From Atrichornis clamosus (Eukaryota > Chordata > Aves > Passeriformes > Menuridae): a DNA stretch of 64,000 bases. Location: NCBI GenBank assembly GCA_013400975.1, contig WBMZ01009027.1, forward strand, positions 1 through 64,000, in the 5' to 3' direction. Under the pieces are notes generated by a model. The model was not told the DNA's origin, searched no databases, and was given only the letters and a program-made list of their open reading frames with translations. This document shows, piece after piece, positions 52,601 to 61,885 of the stretch. The stretch's first letter is position 1, and each line of letters opens with the position of its first letter. The position numbers and the translations under genes were made by a program.

Positions 52601-55600
52601 GCATTAAACAGGTAAGAATCTACCCTTCCTTCTGCTGTGAAACACTAAATCAGGACTGCAAACTTCATAAGGGGTGGGTAATCCTGTGTGAAATTTCCTA
52701 CTGGAATCTTTATTCACAGTCCTATGGTTTTGACTGAAACATCTTTGGGGACTTTGAGCTTCATGATAAATCTAAGGTTCTTTTTATCTTGTGCTATCAA
52801 ATTTCATTCTTTTTCCTTTAGAGTGCTTGATTTGTCTTTCCATAGGTTTGCATTATTTTTTGTTTCAATACCGAAATTAGAGCAAATAAATGCCTAACAG
52901 TGTTTTCCTTCTGTAAAATATACTTTTAACATTGCTGTATGAGTGACAGTGCTGCATCGTTTGTGCTAGCAAAGATGATATCTCATTCAAGTCTGAGTTC
53001 TGGTAATGTCAGGAGACAGGGGCAGACCTTTCATGAAATGTCCATATTATTGTATTATAATAATAAACTAATTTTTGTGTTCTCTGATAACATGATACAT
53101 GGAGCAACACACACTACTTCCAAGGATTAAGTGAAAGTCAAGCCTAGATTTTCTTTCTAGGATACTGGCATTTAGGCAAGGGACTAAAAGGGGAGTTTTT
53201 TCAGAGGAAATTACAGATGTTCTCTGTTCCCTTGCTGTTATCACAGTGAACATTTTGCTGTTGACTTTTAGAGGAATAGACCAGGTGTCAGCAGGCATTG
53301 AAATTCCCAAATATAGAAAATGTCTACAGATAGTTCTGCTTCTCACAGATTTGAATTTTGTAATTCAGGTTCACTGAGGGGGCTTAAAACTGCATATCAT
53401 GTCAAAGTGATGTCACAACATGTCACAAGTAATTAGTTAAAAAACCCCTGAGTTTGAAAGAAAAAAAAAAGAAAGAAAAGTTAAAAAACAACTGTCTGGC
53501 ATTGTTTTTTCTGAATAAAATGTCCAGATCCTTTGTTGTGGCTTTATACCAGGTATATGAAGGTATATATATTGTGCCCTTTTTGTTTCCACTTTGACAT
53601 AAATATCTGAAATTTTGCAAATTAAATAATCCAGCATGTATCTGACACTTCTACAAAGCCTTCACAAGAGTCTCTAGGTGTCACTTGGAGTTTTAACATG
53701 TTTAGACCTCAAGGTCACAGTTTTCTGAAACCAAGTCACCTTTGAAAACAGGACTAGTTCACTGAGGCACTAAAAGGCCTGCAAAACTGCAGTATAATCT
53801 TTTCAGGCATATCCTTGTACTTCACTGGTTGGGATTTCTTGCAGACTGAAAGGTTTGTTTTTATAGGTGTGACTCTAAGAGGTAGCCTTTGAGGGTATCT
53901 GACAAAAGATCTACACAGTACCTCCAAAGGAGTTCAGATGAGATTTTCCTATTCCTCTCTTCTCCAGAATGAACACTAAACTATAAGCCATAACAGCCAT
54001 GAAAATGTTCATGCTCTGGTATGCCAAGAAGGAATTACTTTGGCTAATTGTAACTTTCTGCTTACTGGGAGTATAGAGGATGTTTTGTGAGCTAAGGCAG
54101 GTCTGGAATACTCTGCACTTCTGAATCTTTGCTGTGAAAAAAATGTGTCTCTTGCTTCTAATCCAGGTCACTAATACGGAAGGATGGAGCAGCTCAATTA
54201 GTCAGGATTAGTCTGACCTAAATCAAGAAAGTGTGAGGGCATTGATGATGGAAAAGTAGACAGAAACAAAAGTAGGGACCTCTGTTTCTGAAGACCAGCT
54301 AAGTGTAAATGGTCCATGTTGCAAAACGCTGTTTTGCCTTACTGGTTTTGTTCTCATTAAATTCATTAATATGGATTAGTGATAGTCGATACAAGATGTG
54401 GAAGTGTTGAAAAGGGAGTCATTTGATTGTTCTGTACACACACATAATGAAATTCTAAACTTTTGATACTGAATGATGTATGTATCAAAACTATGACTCA
54501 CCAGGAAGTGTCTAATGCTTGCAATTACGTGGTTTATTTGTCTGAAGTACTTATTTTAATATTGCTTTATTTGCTTTACTTCCTAACCTTCCCTGTCATG
54601 GGAGTTCAATCTGGTTTGTGCTTTTTGGTCTTTTTGCTTCACATTCAAAATGTATATAAAAAGTAAAATCACAAATACAAGATTGAATCTTTTTTTCCTT
54701 TAGAGCATGAATTACCATGAAAGAAATAATAAATATGAAACTGAGGTTCATATTTTTCTGTTTTATAAGGAAGTAACACATGATCTTTCTAAGAATTTCC
54801 CTGGAGGCTCTTTTTGCTCTTTTCAGTGCTTTGCTCTAGCTGATGCTTCATGAGAGAGAGAAAATATGTTTGGGGGCTTTTATAAAGGATTCCCATGATA
54901 TTAAAAAAAAAAAAAAAAGGAAGGAGGGGTAAGTGTGTATGTATAACATAATCCATTGTGTCTATCCATCACTTTACATGGATGAAGTGTATGTTAAAAT
55001 ATGGTCATGAAAAAGTATTTCTTGTTAACTTTATTGGTTTTTTAATCAAAATTTTTATTTTTCAATAGGCGAAACCTGCCTGGAGATAGACAGAAAGCAC
55101 TAGAAATTATGATTCCCCTTGTAGAACAGGAAGACCAAGTAGCTTCAGATATGTACTGTCTAGTTGGTCGAATTTACAAGGACATGTTTTTGGAATCTGG
55201 GTTTGTAGATACAGAAAGCAGGGACAAAGGAACATTCTGGTGAGTACAGTTTTCCTGGTCTATGTCCTTCTCTTAGTTTTGGGAAAATATTCATCAAACA
55301 AGAATATATTTAAATGGTTTTTCTTTCCAAATATTTGGCATCCTTAAGGGATAGACTGAATCTTCTAAGCTTTCTTACTGATTAGTTGAGAATGAGAGAT
55401 TCATGTTGTTCACAGATCTTGTTCTGCAAAGTTCTTGAAGTGCTTCAGAGACTTGGAAGTTTAGGTATCTCATCAGAGTGTATTTTCCTCACTTTTCCCA
55501 AATTAGTCTCCTGTTTATAATATTATTCTTAGGAATCTGGGCCAGACAATAATCAGTTGTGAATCGATTGGCATATCTGCAATTTGACAGATATTAGCTA

Positions 55601-58600
55601 GCTAGGCTTAGAGGTGCTGAGGTTTAACTCACAAGCAATATGACTGTTCCAAACTTAAGCTGACAAAAGTTTTATCACCCCTTCATCACCATATAGTATA
55701 TACATACTGCAGTGGACTACAGTAGTATTGATAGTCAAAGAAGAACACAATAGGATAGTCAGTAATAGATAAATTCTTATCCTCATTTTAGAGACAAGAA
55801 TCATGGGGTTTTTAGTGCATTTCAAAAGCACTAAATCACTGTTATGTGGAAGAGGTTAAAAAATGAAGGCATGGGACACCATCCTAGACTTCTGTCAGGA
55901 TGAGCTGCTTCTCTTCATTCAGATGAGGATACCGACAATCTGTGTTGATGTGTGCTGCACATCACATCTTAGCTCTGGTCTTGTGCTCATCAGCTGCCTG
56001 TTGAAGTAAATGCTTAGAATGGAAAGCTTTCTTCTTGCTTTGTCATTTATCCCTCGTTTTCAGTAAACTTCAGCTTAGAACTGTCTCTTATCTTTTACAA
56101 GATAAATTGTTTACCATTTATGGCCTCAGAATACAAGTGCAGTTTATAATTTCTGGTCATGCTTTACAGTTTTGCAATTCTTACTGGACTTTTAAAAGAT
56201 GTTGAAACAACAGGAACGGAGCATATTGTTGTCATCCCTCCCATCATAATTTTGGCTTAAAGAAAAGTTTCATTTCCTCTAGGGTAAAGGCCATAAAAAG
56301 GGGTCTTCTTTAAAAACTGTATTTTGGTAATGTCATGAGCAAAGATAAGAAGAAAACTGTAGTTCTATATACAAATATTAGGCATTATTACAGGCTAAAT
56401 AAAACCAATGTGAATTACCTTTACTATTGTACGTCTTGCTTTCTCCTTGTTCGTAGTGCCTTATGGACAAATAAACTTTGATATTTTCAAGCATAATTGA
56501 ACTAATCATTATTATATGCACAAGAGTGGTAGTTTCAGGTAGCCCTTTTAACACACTGAATAAACGCATCTTAGCAATCATGATAATCATAGATGTGGTG
56601 ATGGGAAGTGTTTGCAGGCCTTCCAGTTTAGGAAAGAACAGAGGCTGACAGCTCCTGCAGCAGCGTAGCATGCTGGCCAGCCAGCCCCAAAATAATCCCT
56701 GAAGTCCCTGGCAAGTGAGACCCAATGCAGAAAGCTCCGTGTGCCTGCTGCCATTGAACAAGGTGATCTCTGTTGAGTCTAGCTGGAGTTTGGCTGGAAG
56801 CTGTACCGGATGGTCCAGTTGCTTTTCGTTTGTACTTTACACTCGATATTGATTTGAATTTCTAGTATTAGTCATACAATAGGCTTGACATGCTGAAAGG
56901 TTGACTCATAACTCAGTGGAAAGCTCTTAGAAAGGAGCAGGCCTAGTCTAGTGCTGCAGCAGGCCACAACAGGAGAAGGTGTGTGCAGGAACAATGCCTC
57001 CATGGCAGTGCTCCTTTATGTTAAGATAAAGGTTATTATCTCAGTCTTAGAGAAATGAGGATGTAAGAGATGTACAGTGAATTGCATGAGATAATGAGAA
57101 TTTGGCAGCAGAACCAAAGCATTGGTCTTGCAACAACTAGTGATGTCAAGGTACTTTGGTCTATTCGAAATTTAAAAAAAAGAAAAAGCAATGTGCTTTT
57201 CTGACAATTAAAAAGGAGAATAAAAGACATCTTTCATATAAATACAAGGGAATAGATGAAAGAGTAATTATTAACTGTCACTTTCTTGTTTCCCACTGAC
57301 AGTGTGAATCACACTTACCAAAGCTACCAAGTCTTTATTCATATCTTTTCACTGCAATCTCCCTAATTCAGTGTCTGCACTGCAACATTTTCCCAAATGT
57401 CAGCAACTGCAACATTTTTCTAAAAGTACAGTCTCTCTTGTATTGGAACAAAAATACTAATCTTCAAGCCTTTTTTTTCTGTCAATCTTTCTCTCTCCTT
57501 TTCTTATTGCATGAGAATTACAGTATGAAAGATCTCTAGGGAAAAAAAGGTAGTCCAGTTCCCAAAATCACTATGTCTCCAAACAGATAATGCCAGCCAA
57601 TGGGCTTCTCTTAGATATATATACTTAAAAACAATGAGAGTGTTGTCCAGTTTAATTGACAGATTTTTATGGTTGTTTTTTGGTGGGTTTTTCTTGTGTT
57701 TTTTTTTGTTGGTTTGGGGGGATGGTGTGGCTTGATTTGTGTTTTTTTAAGTATGCACAAATATTTTGTATGTACTTTCTTCCTCATTTTGTTGTAACTC
57801 ACAGTACAAGAGGAAATACCAGATGAAGAAAGGAAGAAGTTTAGTCCTCTCTGCTCCTCTTGGTTTTTTTAGAGGACTAGTCTCTTGTCTAATGATTATA
57901 TTCTTTGGAGGTGGGCAAATGAAGTATAAAAAGTGTATATATATACAGCAGATTGAAGAGGAGCCTGTCTTACAGTTTTGGAGAGCAGAGCTTGTATTAA
58001 AGGATGCAAAGCTGTGAATCATTAAAGCAGAAAAAAACAACCAACAAACAAATTAAAAACCAGCAGTATTTTTGACCTAGTAGGATCAAAATGCCTTACC
58101 TTTGCTTGCATGTCAAAGTGTGGTCTAGAAGCCAAATCCTTAGGTTTTGCGGAGATTATTTTTCTTTCCTTCCTTATATATTAATCTCACAACCCATTTA
58201 AATTTTTTTATGTATTCCATTTGTTTGTCTGTATTTTTCTCATCCCTTTGAAAGTAAACTCCATTGCTTTTACTATAGTGGAGTTGTGGTGACTGAATTT
58301 CTTGTGCTTAGCTCGCAAACGATAGTCTTGTTTGCCTCCTCCTTACAGAGGTGTGAATATGTGTGTATACATGCAACCAAAGGTGTACTTATTCTGAAGA
58401 GTAAGTTTAGAGCACTGTAGATCTGCTGTTGTCACAACTACTTGCATTGCTACCATGAGGATAGTGTGTGCTGTGTTTGCGTGAAGCTCCTCCACTTCTT
58501 TTAAGACAAGACTGAGGCTAGGTGAATACCTCTGCCATTTCTCTTGCTTGCTCAGTTCCTCTTGAGGAGAATGAAATCTGGTATAGTCCTTTTTTATGTG

Positions 58601-59267
58601 AATAGATTCATAAGGACAATGTTGATAAGACACTCAGTAAAGAATAAAATTTGGAGTAGCTAAAATGATAGCTAATTGTGAGGTACATTCTTGTATCACT
58701 TGCTTCTGTGCTTATGCATTTTGGTATGTCTGTGTGCCATTGTAGCAAAATGATTCAAAATAAAATCTAAGGTTTCAAGTCAATGAAATTATATCTATTT
58801 AAGAATAAATTAATGGGCTTATTAATAAATATAGCAATGAAACGGGTCTTTTACAAACTGATAGTATTATTCTATTTTATTTGATCTTAAAGAAAATATT
58901 GTTAGATACCATAACTTTACTCGGATAGATGAGTAGGGTCTGTGCTTGTTGTGTGGGGGGGAAAGGAAATGGGAGGATTCTGTATAAATAACAGACTCCT
59001 AAATATAACTACAAAGAACATGTGGAAAACAGTAAAATATTTTTGCTTCCATGGATTCTTGCTGTGTAAACAGAAGATAAGCACTTAAAATACCTAAAAC
59101 TGTAACTAGATTGCATTATTTAGAAAGTAAACTTGAATGTTTGGTTTTTTGTAGGTTCAAGAAAGCATTTGAGTCAGAGCCAACATTACCATCAGGAATT
59201 AATTATGCAGTACTCCTCCTGGCAGCTGGACATTGCTTTGATACTTCTTTTGAGCTGCGGAAAGTTG
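7259..59267 (+). CDS. MAP3K5: MAP3K5 (ASK1), 5' part: eight coding exons, incomplete at right edge
   Basis: Apoptosis signal-regulating kinase 1 is a cytosolic MAP3K that activates MKK4/7-JNK and MKK3/6-p38 under oxidative and ER stress. Reduced thioredoxin holds it inactive through its N-terminal domain. The spliced reading frame built here (406+140+24+194+169+107+171+113 nt) gives 441 codons plus one base and matches human ASK1 almost residue for residue after the first ~70 residues. Recognisable blocks are [63 protein letters not shown] and [12 protein letters not shown]. Approximate domains, by comparison with human: thioredoxin-binding residues 32-263, then the start of the central TPR/TRAF-binding region. 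Human ASK1 is about 1,374 residues, so roughly a third is present; the kinase and coiled coil lie off the right edge. The paralogues MAP3K6 and MAP3K15 are less similar in the N-terminal blocks. This span includes introns; exons are listed separately. Confidence 0.97.
12666..12676. repeat. Poly(C) run
   Basis: A short uninterrupted C run in intron 1, a simple repeat with no attached element visible. Confidence 0.6.
13806..13835. repeat. Three tandem 10-bp units (AGAAGTTACT-like)
   Basis: Three consecutive units AGAAGTTACT, GGAAGTTACT and AGAAGTTAGT differ by single bases. This is a small minisatellite-like duplication in intron 1. Confidence 0.8.
18311..18716 (+). mobile_element. CR1 LINE fragment, 3' end
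   Basis: Sense-strand CR1. It starts in the segment usually reading GAGAGCTGGGGTTGTTCAGC, passes through AGGTTTAGATTAGGTGTTAG and ends in TGATCTTTGTCCCTTCCAACC with an eroded octamer tail (TTTTATGATTTTGTGATTTA). The coding remnant is broken by stops. It shares orientation with MAP3K5 and resembles the copy at 44105-44377. Confidence 0.93.
19551..20340 (-). mobile_element. Candidate solo LTR of an avian endogenous retrovirus, antisense to MAP3K5
   Basis: Read on the minus strand, this GC-richer island has LTR architecture. A long U3-like part is followed by CTATAAAAAGG (TATA core at 19880-19874), then AATAAA at 19664-19659 about 215 bp downstream, and about 110 bp later a terminus GGGACACCACACCACA at 19566-19551 ending in CA. 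No gag, pol or env remnant flanks it, so it would be a solo LTR. The left edge on the + strand begins TGTGGTG; the right edge is uncertain. Family is not assigned. I call it from signal order and composition, not from a database match. Confidence 0.5.
22295..22440 (-). mobile_element. Ancient MIR/CORE-SINE-like relic
   Basis: On the minus strand this resembles the conserved part of MIR. The + strand shows the diagnostic reverse pattern: CTAAAGCACTTCATA, then CTCATCATTTTA, then GTGACTTGCCTGAGTCTTGG, then GAACTCAGGCTTCCTGAGT, in the right order and spacing. It is heavily diverged, as expected for a repeat that spread early in amniote history. An L2-related 3' end is the main alternative. Confidence 0.6.
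24162..24200. repeat. T-rich low-complexity tract
   Basis: TTTTTGTTTTG-type sequence ending in 12 consecutive T and then ACAG, which mimics a splice acceptor in intron 1. No exon follows that fits MAP3K5. Confidence 0.8.
28450..29465 (+). mobile_element. Ancient CR1 LINE body fragment, highly degraded
   Basis: Several blocks match, in order, the reverse-transcriptase part of old sauropsid (turtle-type) CR1. Around 28935 is GACATGGCTTTTTTCGTAGA. At 28994-29050 is the counterpart of the DFQKAFDKVPHQ motif, here ATGTCAAAAAGCTTTTGATG. At 29231-29320 is GATCTGGAAATTTCTTGCTG followed by a TTTGCTAATG block. At 29371-29465 are TTCAGTGATAGTGAATGCAA and TAATATTGAGCACTAAATTA. The frame is destroyed by indels and stops. 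It differs from the younger bird CR1 tails in this window. The left boundary is uncertain. Confidence 0.65.
30207..30222. repeat. (TTAT)n microsatellite, four units
   Basis: Four uninterrupted TTAT units in intron 1. Confidence 0.8.
32489..32550. repeat. 31-bp tandem duplication, two copies
   Basis: Copies at 32489-32519 and 32520-32550 are head to tail, each beginning TAAGGTTC and ending CTTTTCACTA. They differ at one position (G versus C in the ninth base). Such near identity in neutral intron sequence points to a recent duplication. Confidence 0.95.
35258..35352. repeat. TG/T-rich low-complexity tract
   Basis: A region of TTTTGGTTTTG-like runs ending in a T run followed by six C. The open frame across it is an artefact of composition. 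Confidence 0.75.
38183..38322 (+). CDS. MAP3K5: MAP3K5 coding exon 2 (residues 136-182)
   Basis: The acceptor TTTCTGCAG|AT supplies the last two bases of the Asp136 codon (G|AT). It continues as [20 protein letters not shown], then the block ending [14 protein letters not shown]. Cys171 (human Cys185) lies here. It is part of the thioredoxin-binding fold. The exon ends on a whole codon (phase 0) with donor AAG|GTAGCT, which is weak because it lacks G at +5. If the donor were missed, translation would run 14 codons into the intron to a TAG. Confidence 0.96.
40067..40150 (+). mobile_element. Short CR1 LINE 3' fragment
   Basis: AGGCCAGGCTGAACAGAGCT, then CAACCTGATCTAGTC and GGTGTCCCTGCCCATG match the segment just upstream of the CR1 3' end in sense orientation. 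The terminal tail is absent or eroded and the coding part is missing. Confidence 0.8.
40740..40806. repeat. (TA/TG)-rich imperfect microsatellite
   Basis: Alternating TATATG/TATAC-like sequence, interrupted, in intron 2. Confidence 0.6.
40997..41020 (+). CDS. MAP3K5: MAP3K5 coding exon 3, a 24-nt microexon (residues 183-190)
   Basis: The exon is 24 nt, encoding EIICQKNN, and falls exactly where human ASK1 reads EIICQKNT between the exon 2 and exon 4 blocks. It has a long T-rich polypyrimidine tract, acceptor TATTCCAG and a near-perfect donor AAT|GTAAGT. It is phase 0 on both sides, so skipping it would keep the frame. It carries Cys186, equivalent to human Cys200 in the thioredoxin-binding domain. 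It lies between introns of 2.7 kb and 9.9 kb. Confidence 0.93.
41416..41470. repeat. AT/GT-rich imperfect microsatellite
   Basis: (AT)n-like sequence followed by short (AG)n and (TG)n runs, in intron 3 about 400 bp after the microexon. Confidence 0.6.
43257..43270. repeat. Poly(A) run, 14 bases
   Basis: A plain A run in intron 3 with no identifiable retroposon body upstream. Confidence 0.8.
44105..44377 (+). mobile_element. CR1 LINE fragment, 3' end
   Basis: It begins in the GACAAAGGGCAGTGGCTT region, continues through GGTTTAGATTAGGTATTAG and GAGGCACTGGTACAGGTTG, and ends AACCCAAACCATTCTATG with one octamer unit. It is sense to MAP3K5 and 5'-truncated. It resembles the copy at 18311-18716. 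Confidence 0.94.
44475..44999 (+). mobile_element. CR1 LINE fragment, 3' end, different subfamily from its neighbour
   Basis: Sense-strand CR1 starting near ATCCAGTTCTGGGATCCTCA, through GAGGGAGCTGGGCCTGTTCAG and the Arg-Asn-Phe-Phe-Thr region (GAGAACTTCTTTACTGTG), to the 3' end CCCATTCTGTGACTC. The 3' third differs clearly from the copy at 44105-44377, so it is a separate insertion from another subfamily. It contains the window's only N (44937), flanked by a 13-bp direct repeat. Confidence 0.94.
45901..45920. repeat. (TTTG)n microsatellite
   Basis: Four TTTG units followed by a T run, in intron 3. Confidence 0.8.
50315..50331. repeat. Poly(T) run, 17 bases
   Basis: An uninterrupted T run in intron 3, roughly 600 bp before exon 4. 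Confidence 0.8.
50931..51124 (+). CDS. MAP3K5: MAP3K5 coding exon 4 (residues 191-254 plus two bases)
   Basis: The acceptor is TTCCCTACAG. The exon encodes [20 protein letters not shown] followed by the twin-cysteine block CCDSSF and then [16 protein letters not shown]. It contains Cys192, Cys210, Cys211 and Cys236. Cys236 is the counterpart of human Cys250, the cysteine reported as critical for thioredoxin-1 binding. The donor is AAG|GTGAGC, phase 2. The exon covers the end of the thioredoxin-binding domain. Confidence 0.97.
51125..51387 (+). other. MAP3K5: MAP3K5 intron 4 (263 bp)
   Basis: A short intron from GTGAGC to TTTTCCAG with no recognisable repeat. Confidence 0.95.
51388..51556 (+). 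CDS. MAP3K5: MAP3K5 coding exon 5 (residues 255-311)
   Basis: The acceptor TTTTCCAG|C completes a Ser codon (AG|C). The exon encodes [15 protein letters not shown], then [19 protein letters not shown] and [13 protein letters not shown]. By homology this is the junction from the thioredoxin-binding domain into the helical TPR/TRAF-binding central region. The donor is CAG|GTATGA, phase 0. The preceding intron is only 263 bp, the shortest in the window. Confidence 0.97.
51557..52504 (+). other. MAP3K5: MAP3K5 intron 5 (948 bp)
   Basis: It runs from GTATGA to TTTTGGAAG. It is AT-rich with a T-rich tract near 52035-52075. No repeat family is recognised. Confidence 0.93.
52505..52611 (+). CDS. MAP3K5: MAP3K5 coding exon 6 (residues 312-346 plus two bases)
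   Basis: It encodes [20 protein letters not shown] and then [15 protein letters not shown], matching helices of the ASK1 central TPR-like region. The acceptor is TTTTGGAAG|GAT, an unusual AAG acceptor behind a fair pyrimidine tract. The donor is CAG|GTAAGA, phase 2. The match to the human protein runs to both boundaries, so I trust the unusual acceptor. Confidence 0.95.
52612..55068 (+). other. MAP3K5: MAP3K5 intron 6 (2.5 kb)
   Basis: It runs from GTAAGA to TTCAATAG. It contains an A-rich tract at 53459-53490 and a 16-base A run at 54903-54918. Otherwise I see nothing. Confidence 0.93.
54903..54918. repeat. Poly(A) run, 16 bases
   Basis: An A run followed by GGAAGGAGG in intron 6, without a recognisable retroposon body. 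Confidence 0.8.
55069..55239 (+). CDS. MAP3K5: MAP3K5 coding exon 7 (residues 347-403 plus two bases)
   Basis: The acceptor TTTTCAATAG|G completes the split Arg codon (AG|G). The exon encodes [20 protein letters not shown], then [17 protein letters not shown] and [10 protein letters not shown]. This is the TPR-like part of the central regulatory region that binds TRAF proteins. The stretch [14 protein letters not shown] differs from mammals more than its surroundings and is probably a surface loop. The donor is CTG|GTGAGT, phase 2. Confidence 0.96.
55240..59154 (+). other. MAP3K5: MAP3K5 intron 7 (3.9 kb)
   Basis: It runs from GTGAGT to TTTTTTGTAG. A TG-rich low-complexity tract lies at about 57660-57750. 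A 127-codon minus-strand open frame at 56378-56761 looks like no known protein. No repeat family is recognised. Confidence 0.93.
57660..57750. repeat. TG/T-rich low-complexity tract
   Basis: GTTTTTTGGTGGGTTTTT-like sequence including a run of six G, in intron 7. It is strand-asymmetric and G/T only over much of its length. Confidence 0.7.
59155..59267 (+). CDS. MAP3K5: MAP3K5 coding exon 8 (residues 404-441 plus one base), last exon in window
   Basis: The acceptor TTTTTTGTAG|G completes Trp404 (TG|G). The exon encodes [20 protein letters not shown], then [18 protein letters not shown], again TPR-like helices. It ends in phase 1 at TTG|GTAATT, a weak donor with T at +5. The next exon of ASK1 should begin with the residues after RKVG and is not found between 59268 and 64000, so the gene continues to the right. 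Confidence 0.95.
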
Positions 59268-59723
59268 GTAATTATAACTTGCAAATTCACAGTGAAATCA
59301 CATTCTAGTGAAAGTATACCACCACCCACTGTTATAGGGGGAAAATCTGATAGTTGCATATGAAAGCTTTGATAAAGAGTTTGGTCTCTTGCACCACTGC
59401 TGGTCCCACCTGATTGCAGGTGAGTGCCATCATGAAGACCTGGTTCTAGTGTCAACGTCTTAACTGGTCACCAGAGTTTAGTGAAAACTAAGCTTCTTTG
59501 TAAAGGCATCATTTGTCTGAAACAGGAACACCTGAAGTGGGAATCCGGTTCCAGCTAGCACTCTTTAAAACAAACAAAAACCACGATAGAACTGTAGGGA
59601 ATATGGACAAGAAGTCTATCCTAAGACTGAGGAAAATACACTTGACTTGAGCTTGGGTTGGGTTGAGAGAAGAATTTTTTTTTTCTGATATATTCTTAGA
59701 GGTTTCTGAATGTCTGTGTTCTT

Positions 59724-59945
59724 AGAATCATAGAATGACAGTGGTTTGGGTTGGAGACCATCTAATGGTCTGGTTGGAGTGGTTGGTTTGAAGACCATCT
59801 AGTCCAACCCACTGCTGTGGGCAGAGACATCTTTAACTAGACCAGATTGCTCAGACTAACCTTGGGCACTTCCAACAATGGGGCATTCACTTCCCTGGGC
59901 AACCTGGTTCAATGTCTTCATCATAAAAACTTTCTTACTTAAGAA
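59724..59945 (-). mobile_element. CR1 LINE 3' fragment with internal duplication
   Basis: It begins with the octamer-type terminus AGAATCATAGAATGACAG (3' end on the minus strand), then GGTTTGGGTTGGAGACCATCT. A near repeat of that segment (GGTTGGTTTGAAGACCATCT) follows before the usual AGTCCAACCCACTGCTGTGG and AACTAGACCAGATTGCTCA. It ends in the CCTGGGCAACCTGGTTC region. Confidence 0.9.
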
Positions 59946-61130
59946 GGAAGAATTAAGGTGACCATTTTTTTGGTGATTTTTTTGGTGGTTTTCTGGATTT
60001 GAGGAGAGTGAAAAGTCAAGACTAGTCAGTAATACATTCAGGGAAAGTTTGGGAGAAATGAGTGAATGTTGTAATATGCACTGCAGTTGGTGTTCTTCTC
60101 TGTGAACTTGTATAATTCTTGACTTTCTGTAAAGTCTCTTTTATCTTTGTGTCTCCTTAGGAGGTTGTCAAGTGAGCAAGAAACATTTTTTTCACTCCCC
60201 ATAATGTGGCTGTACTCAGCCACTGCTCTAGTTCAGAAGTTAGGTGTGCAATGTATGTCTGGAAGTAATTTCCTGGGTAGTTTTGAGTATGAAGGTCAGA
60301 GTGAGATGATTACTTTCACATAAATAATGAAACTAAAATTTGAATTCTTAGGTGTGAATGAAGGTATTAATTTGGATGTGTTAGGCTGCATAGAGTTGCC
60401 CCAATTACTGTTTGACCTTCTGTGAGTGGGTCAGATTTTGCTTTTTGGTTCACATAAAATACATTTATATCCTATGCTGAAATTTGAATTCTTGTGCCAG
60501 GGTAGGAAGTAAAAATATATGTTCTGCATTTTGCATAGCATTTGCAAATATTCACTTATCTGGCCTAACTTTAAACTAGATAGTTTAATGGAGCTGGACT
60601 ATATTTTTTGTGTATTTTAATTTGAATCCCTCCATTTCAAAGAAACTTCTCAATTGCATACAGGCTACAGCCACCTACATTTGTTCAAATTCATTTTACT
60701 GATGAAGTCTGTGTGTTATTTATTTAGTATCATCTTCTTATGAGTTTGTCCAGTGCTGTTTTCCCTATGTTTGTATTGAGAGCATTACAGAAATGCATAT
60801 TCCTTAATACATAATGTTCCATGCACAGCTGATGAATTAGTGCAGAAGTATCCTGTTCTTTAGGTGGGGTGTTCTGATTTTTTTTGTTTGTTTGTTTGCC
60901 TGTCTCACGTTAACATTAGCTGGTGTCTTCTGGAAACCCTTGTTACAGCAACCCCTCCTGTTATCTACTAGTGTCAATCTTTCCTTTTTGTTACGGGAAA
61001 TGTTGTCAAAATACTTTTAGTTTCAGTCTGACTCAGCTATTTTGAAACATGTTTTCAAATACGTTTATAGTTTAGACCCCATGTGTGTCTTTGGTCTTTT
61101 ATTTCTTGTTGATAAGGCTGTGGTCACTAT

Positions 61131-61885
61131 TCATAGAGTCACAGAATGCCGGGTTGGAAGGTACCTCGAGGATCATCTGGTACAAGCTTTCTTTGCAAAA
61201 GCACAGTCTAGGCAAGATGGCCCAGCACCCTGTCCAGTGAACCTCACGTGTCCAATGTCAGCAAATCCACTGCTTCCCTGAGGAGATTATTACAATAGCT
61301 GATTCTTCAAGTTTTGAAAAATTTTCATCTTGTGTCCAATTAGAAGTCCCCAGGAGTAACTTGTTACCCCTCCTTTTTTCCATGTGACTACTAGTCAAAA
61401 GGGAGTCCCCACCTTCTTTGTAGTCACTCTTTAAACACTGGAGCAGGTGATAACGCCTCCCTTAAACCTTCTCTTCTCAAGGCTGAACAAACCTAGCTCT
61501 CTCGGCCTTTCTTCATATGGCAGGCTTCCAGTCCTTTGTTCATCTTTTTGTCTGGACCCTCTCCAGCCTGTTCAGGTCTTTCTAGTGTAGCAGGAACCAA
61601 AACTGAACAGAGTGTTCCTGGAGCATCCTGACAAGCACTGAATAGAGTGGGATAATGGCTTCTTTATCTCTGCTGGTGATGCCCTTGTTGATAATCCTAG
61701 CATCCCGTTGGGTATCTTTGCTGAGGCAGCACACTGTTCGCTTGTATTCAGCTTGTTGTTTTTCAGGACCCCCAGATCCCTTTCCACAGAGCTGTTCCCC
61801 AGTGGAGTACATCCCAGCCTGTGCTGCACTCCTGGATTATGTTCTCCCATTTGCAAGACCTTACATTTGTCTTTGTGCAAGGTTT
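61131..61885 (-). mobile_element. CR1 LINE 3' fragment, longest copy in window
   Basis: The 3' end is at 61131 (TCATAGAGTCACAGAATGCC) and the element runs about 755 bp leftward in its own sense. It passes the GGCTGAACAAACCTAGCTCTC and CCTCTCCAGCCTGTTCAGG segments. The minus-strand frame at 61572-61880 preserves CR1 ORF2 residues around KCKVLQMGEHNPGVQHRLG and ERDLGVL. An in-frame stop and frame changes break it, so it is inactive. Confidence 0.93.

Noticed and set aside
56378..56761. 127-codon minus-strand open frame in intron 7
   Set aside because: No recognisable domain, no splice or promoter context, and composition like the surrounding intron.
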